From the NCBI RefSeq assembly GCF_001267885.1, contig NZ_CP012382.1:5319001-5383000 (forward strand): 64,000 nucleotides of DNA, given 5' to 3'. The stretch comes from Streptomyces ambofaciens ATCC 23877. Its GTDB lineage: Bacteria > Actinomycetota > Actinomycetes > Streptomycetales > Streptomycetaceae. Below the pieces are notes generated by a model. That model saw nothing but the letters and a program-made list of their open reading frames with translations. It was not told the DNA's origin and did no database searches. The translations under genes and the position numbers were made by a program. Positions 62,791 to 64,000 of the stretch are shown piece by piece. How positions within the stretch are numbered: position 1 is the first letter of the stretch; every line of letters starts with the position of its first letter.

Positions 62791-64000
62791 TCACGGGACC
62801 ACCCGCCCGTCGGCCTGGCTGCGGGCCGCGTGGCTGACCCGGATGAGCAGCGCCACGATCGCCCAGTTGGTGACGACCGACGACCCGCCCTGGGCCAGGA
62901 ACGGCATCGCCATGCCGGTCAGCGGGATCAGCCCGGTCACCCCGCCCGCGATGACGAAGACCTGGAGCGCCACGATCGAGGAGAGGCCGACCGCCAGCAG
63001 CCGGCCGAAGGGGTCGCGCGCGCCGAGCCCCGCCCGGTAGCCGCGCTCCACCAGCAGGGCGTACAGCAGGAAGATCGCGGTCAGGCCGAGGAAGCCCAGC
63101 TCCTCACCGGCGGTCGCGAGGATGAAGTCCGACTTGACGGCGAAGCCGATCAGCACGGAGTGCCCGAGGCCGAGGCCCGTCCCGGTCACGCCGCCCGCCG
63201 CGAAGGCGAACAGCGACTGGGCCAGCTGGTTGGGCCCGTCGCCCGCCTCGATGGACGCGAAGGGGCGCAGCCAGTCCTCCACCCGGCTGTGCACGTGCGG
63301 CTCCAGCCAGCCGACGGCGACCGCGCCCAGCGAGGCCAGCAGCAGACCGACGGCGATCCAGCCGGTGCGGCCGGTGGCGACGTAGAGCAGGACGACGAAG
63401 AGGCCGAAGAACAGCAGTGAGGTGCCGAGGTCGCGTTCCAGGACCAGGACGCCGACGCTGACCAGCCACACCGCGACGATCGGGCCGAGGACCCGGCCGG
63501 TGGGGAGCTGGAGCCGCCACACCCGGCGGCCCGCGTACGCCAGCGCGCTGCGGTTCGCGGCCAGGTAGGAGGCGAAGAACACCGCGAGGAGCACCTTGGC
63601 GAACTCGCCGGGCTGGATGGAGAAGCTGTCGATCCGGATCCAGATGCGGGCGCCGTTCACGGCCGGGAAGAAGATCGGCACGGTGAGCAGGACGAGCGCG
63701 GCGGCGACGCAGACGTAGGCGTAGCGCTGGAGTACGCGGTGGTCGCGCAGGAGCAGGACCACCACGATGAACAGCGCCACGCCCAGCGTCGACCACACCA
63801 GCTGGGCGGGGGCCGCCCGGTCGCCCGGGGTCTCCAGGTCGAGGCGGTAGATCAGCACCAGACCGAGGCCGTTGAGCAGCACGCCGATCGGCAGCAGCAG
63901 CGGGTCCGCCCAGGGGGCGCGCAGCCGTACCGCCAGGTGGGCGAGGAGGGCCAGGACGCCGAGCCCGGCGCCGTAGCCCGCGGCGCCGGGCGGGAGGGTG
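62791..64000 (-). CDS. FtsW/RodA/SpoVE-family glycosyltransferase (5' end missing)
   Basis: 402 visible residues; the frame stays open to the right edge, so the start is outside the window. About ten membrane helices are present. SEDS hallmarks are seen: FPAVNGARIWIRIDSFSIQPGEFAKVLLAVFFASYLA, the catalytic Asp region LVLERDLGTSLLFFG, and ATAGEELGFLGLTAIFLL near the C-terminus with LPLTGMAMPFLAQGGSS. SEDS proteins polymerise glycan strands from lipid II, working with a class B PBP such as the next gene. An internal GTG at 63882 is not the true start, since coding sequence continues upstream. Confidence 0.95.
   Translation of the reverse strand, partial: TLPPGAAGYGAGLGVLALLAHLAVRLRAPWADPLLLPIGVLLNGLGLVLIYRLDLETPGDRAAPAQLVWSTLGVALFIVVVLLLRDHRVLQRYAYVCVAAALVLLTVPIFFPAVNGARIWIRIDSFSIQPGEFAKVLLAVFFASYLAANRSALAYAGRRVWRLQLPTGRVLGPIVAVWLVSVGVLVLERDLGTSLLFFGLFVVLLYVATGRTGWIAVGLLLASLGAVAVGWLEPHVHSRVEDWLRPFASIEAGDGPNQLAQSLFAFAAGGVTGTGLGLGHSVLIGFAVKSDFILATAGEELGFLGLTAIFLLYALLVERGYRAGLGARDPFGRLLAVGLSSIVALQVFVIAGGVTGLIPLTGMAMPFLAQGGSSVVTNWAIVALLIRVSHAARSQADGRVVP

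Noticed and set aside
63882-63884. GTG at 63882 as the start of the FtsW/RodA gene
   Set aside because: The frame continues upstream with membrane-protein sequence to the window edge, so the true start is outside.

Overview
The window is 64 kb of high-GC actinobacterial chromosome, almost certainly Streptomyces. Third codon positions are strongly GC-rich, GTG and TTG starts are frequent, and markers such as dasR/dasABC, wblE, sigH, eshA, sodN/sodX and a conservon are present. The gene order matches what I remember of the S. coelicolor SCO5226-SCO5302 segment. That is recollection, not a computed alignment. I see no insertion sequence, prophage, CRISPR array, tRNA or rRNA. This is core chromosome.

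Layout. 1-700: the 5' end of nrdA (class I ribonucleotide reductase), read leftwards behind a cobalamin riboswitch. 0.7-3.2 kb: an acetyltransferase and a sodium:solute symporter with its DUF3311 partner. 3.3-10.7 kb: the chitobiose/GlcNAc block, with dasR, dasABC, a GH3 beta-N-acetylglucosaminidase (dasD) and nagB, linked by DasR operator (dre) sequences. 10.7-14.6 kb: an SDR/TetR divergent pair, a DasR-box-controlled small RNA locus (scr5239-like), a PdtaS-like kinase and wblE. 14.9-21.9 kb: lipid kinase, sigH and its anti-sigma factor, zf-UBP protein, antiporter, PLP enzyme and amidase. 22.2-24.9 kb: a Family 2B encapsulin shell (eshA) followed by a polyprenyl diphosphate synthase with a disordered N-terminal extension, together a probable nanocompartment and cargo. 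25-28.6 kb: GNAT, Ni-superoxide dismutase (sodN) with its divergent peptidase sodX, CGNR regulator and methyltransferase. 28.6-34.4 kb: polar amino-acid ABC transporter, malic enzyme and quinone-oxidoreductase-like protein. 34.4-38.8 kb: a small HTH/Clp_N pair, a DUF4097-PadR operon and two hypothetical proteins. 39-50.1 kb: kgd (2-oxoglutarate decarboxylase/dehydrogenase), a two-component system, a spermidine-synthase-like protein, lon, a GH25 lysozyme and a MarR regulator. 50.1-57.4 kb: PP2C-like protein and a conservon (cvnABCD) extended by a StyA-like flavin monooxygenase. 57.3-64 kb: NlpC/P60 peptidase, TetR, AurF-like diiron protein, DUF3291, and a PBP2/FtsW-RodA pair that runs off the right edge.

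How the parts fit together. DasABC imports chitobiose, using a shared ATPase encoded elsewhere. DasD and NagB degrade it, and DasR represses through dre sites, one of which overlaps the promoter of the small RNA upstream of the PdtaS-like kinase. The least described units are the EshA/prenyl-synthase compartment, the HTH/Clp_N pair with its twin operators, and the conservon with an attached flavin monooxygenase.
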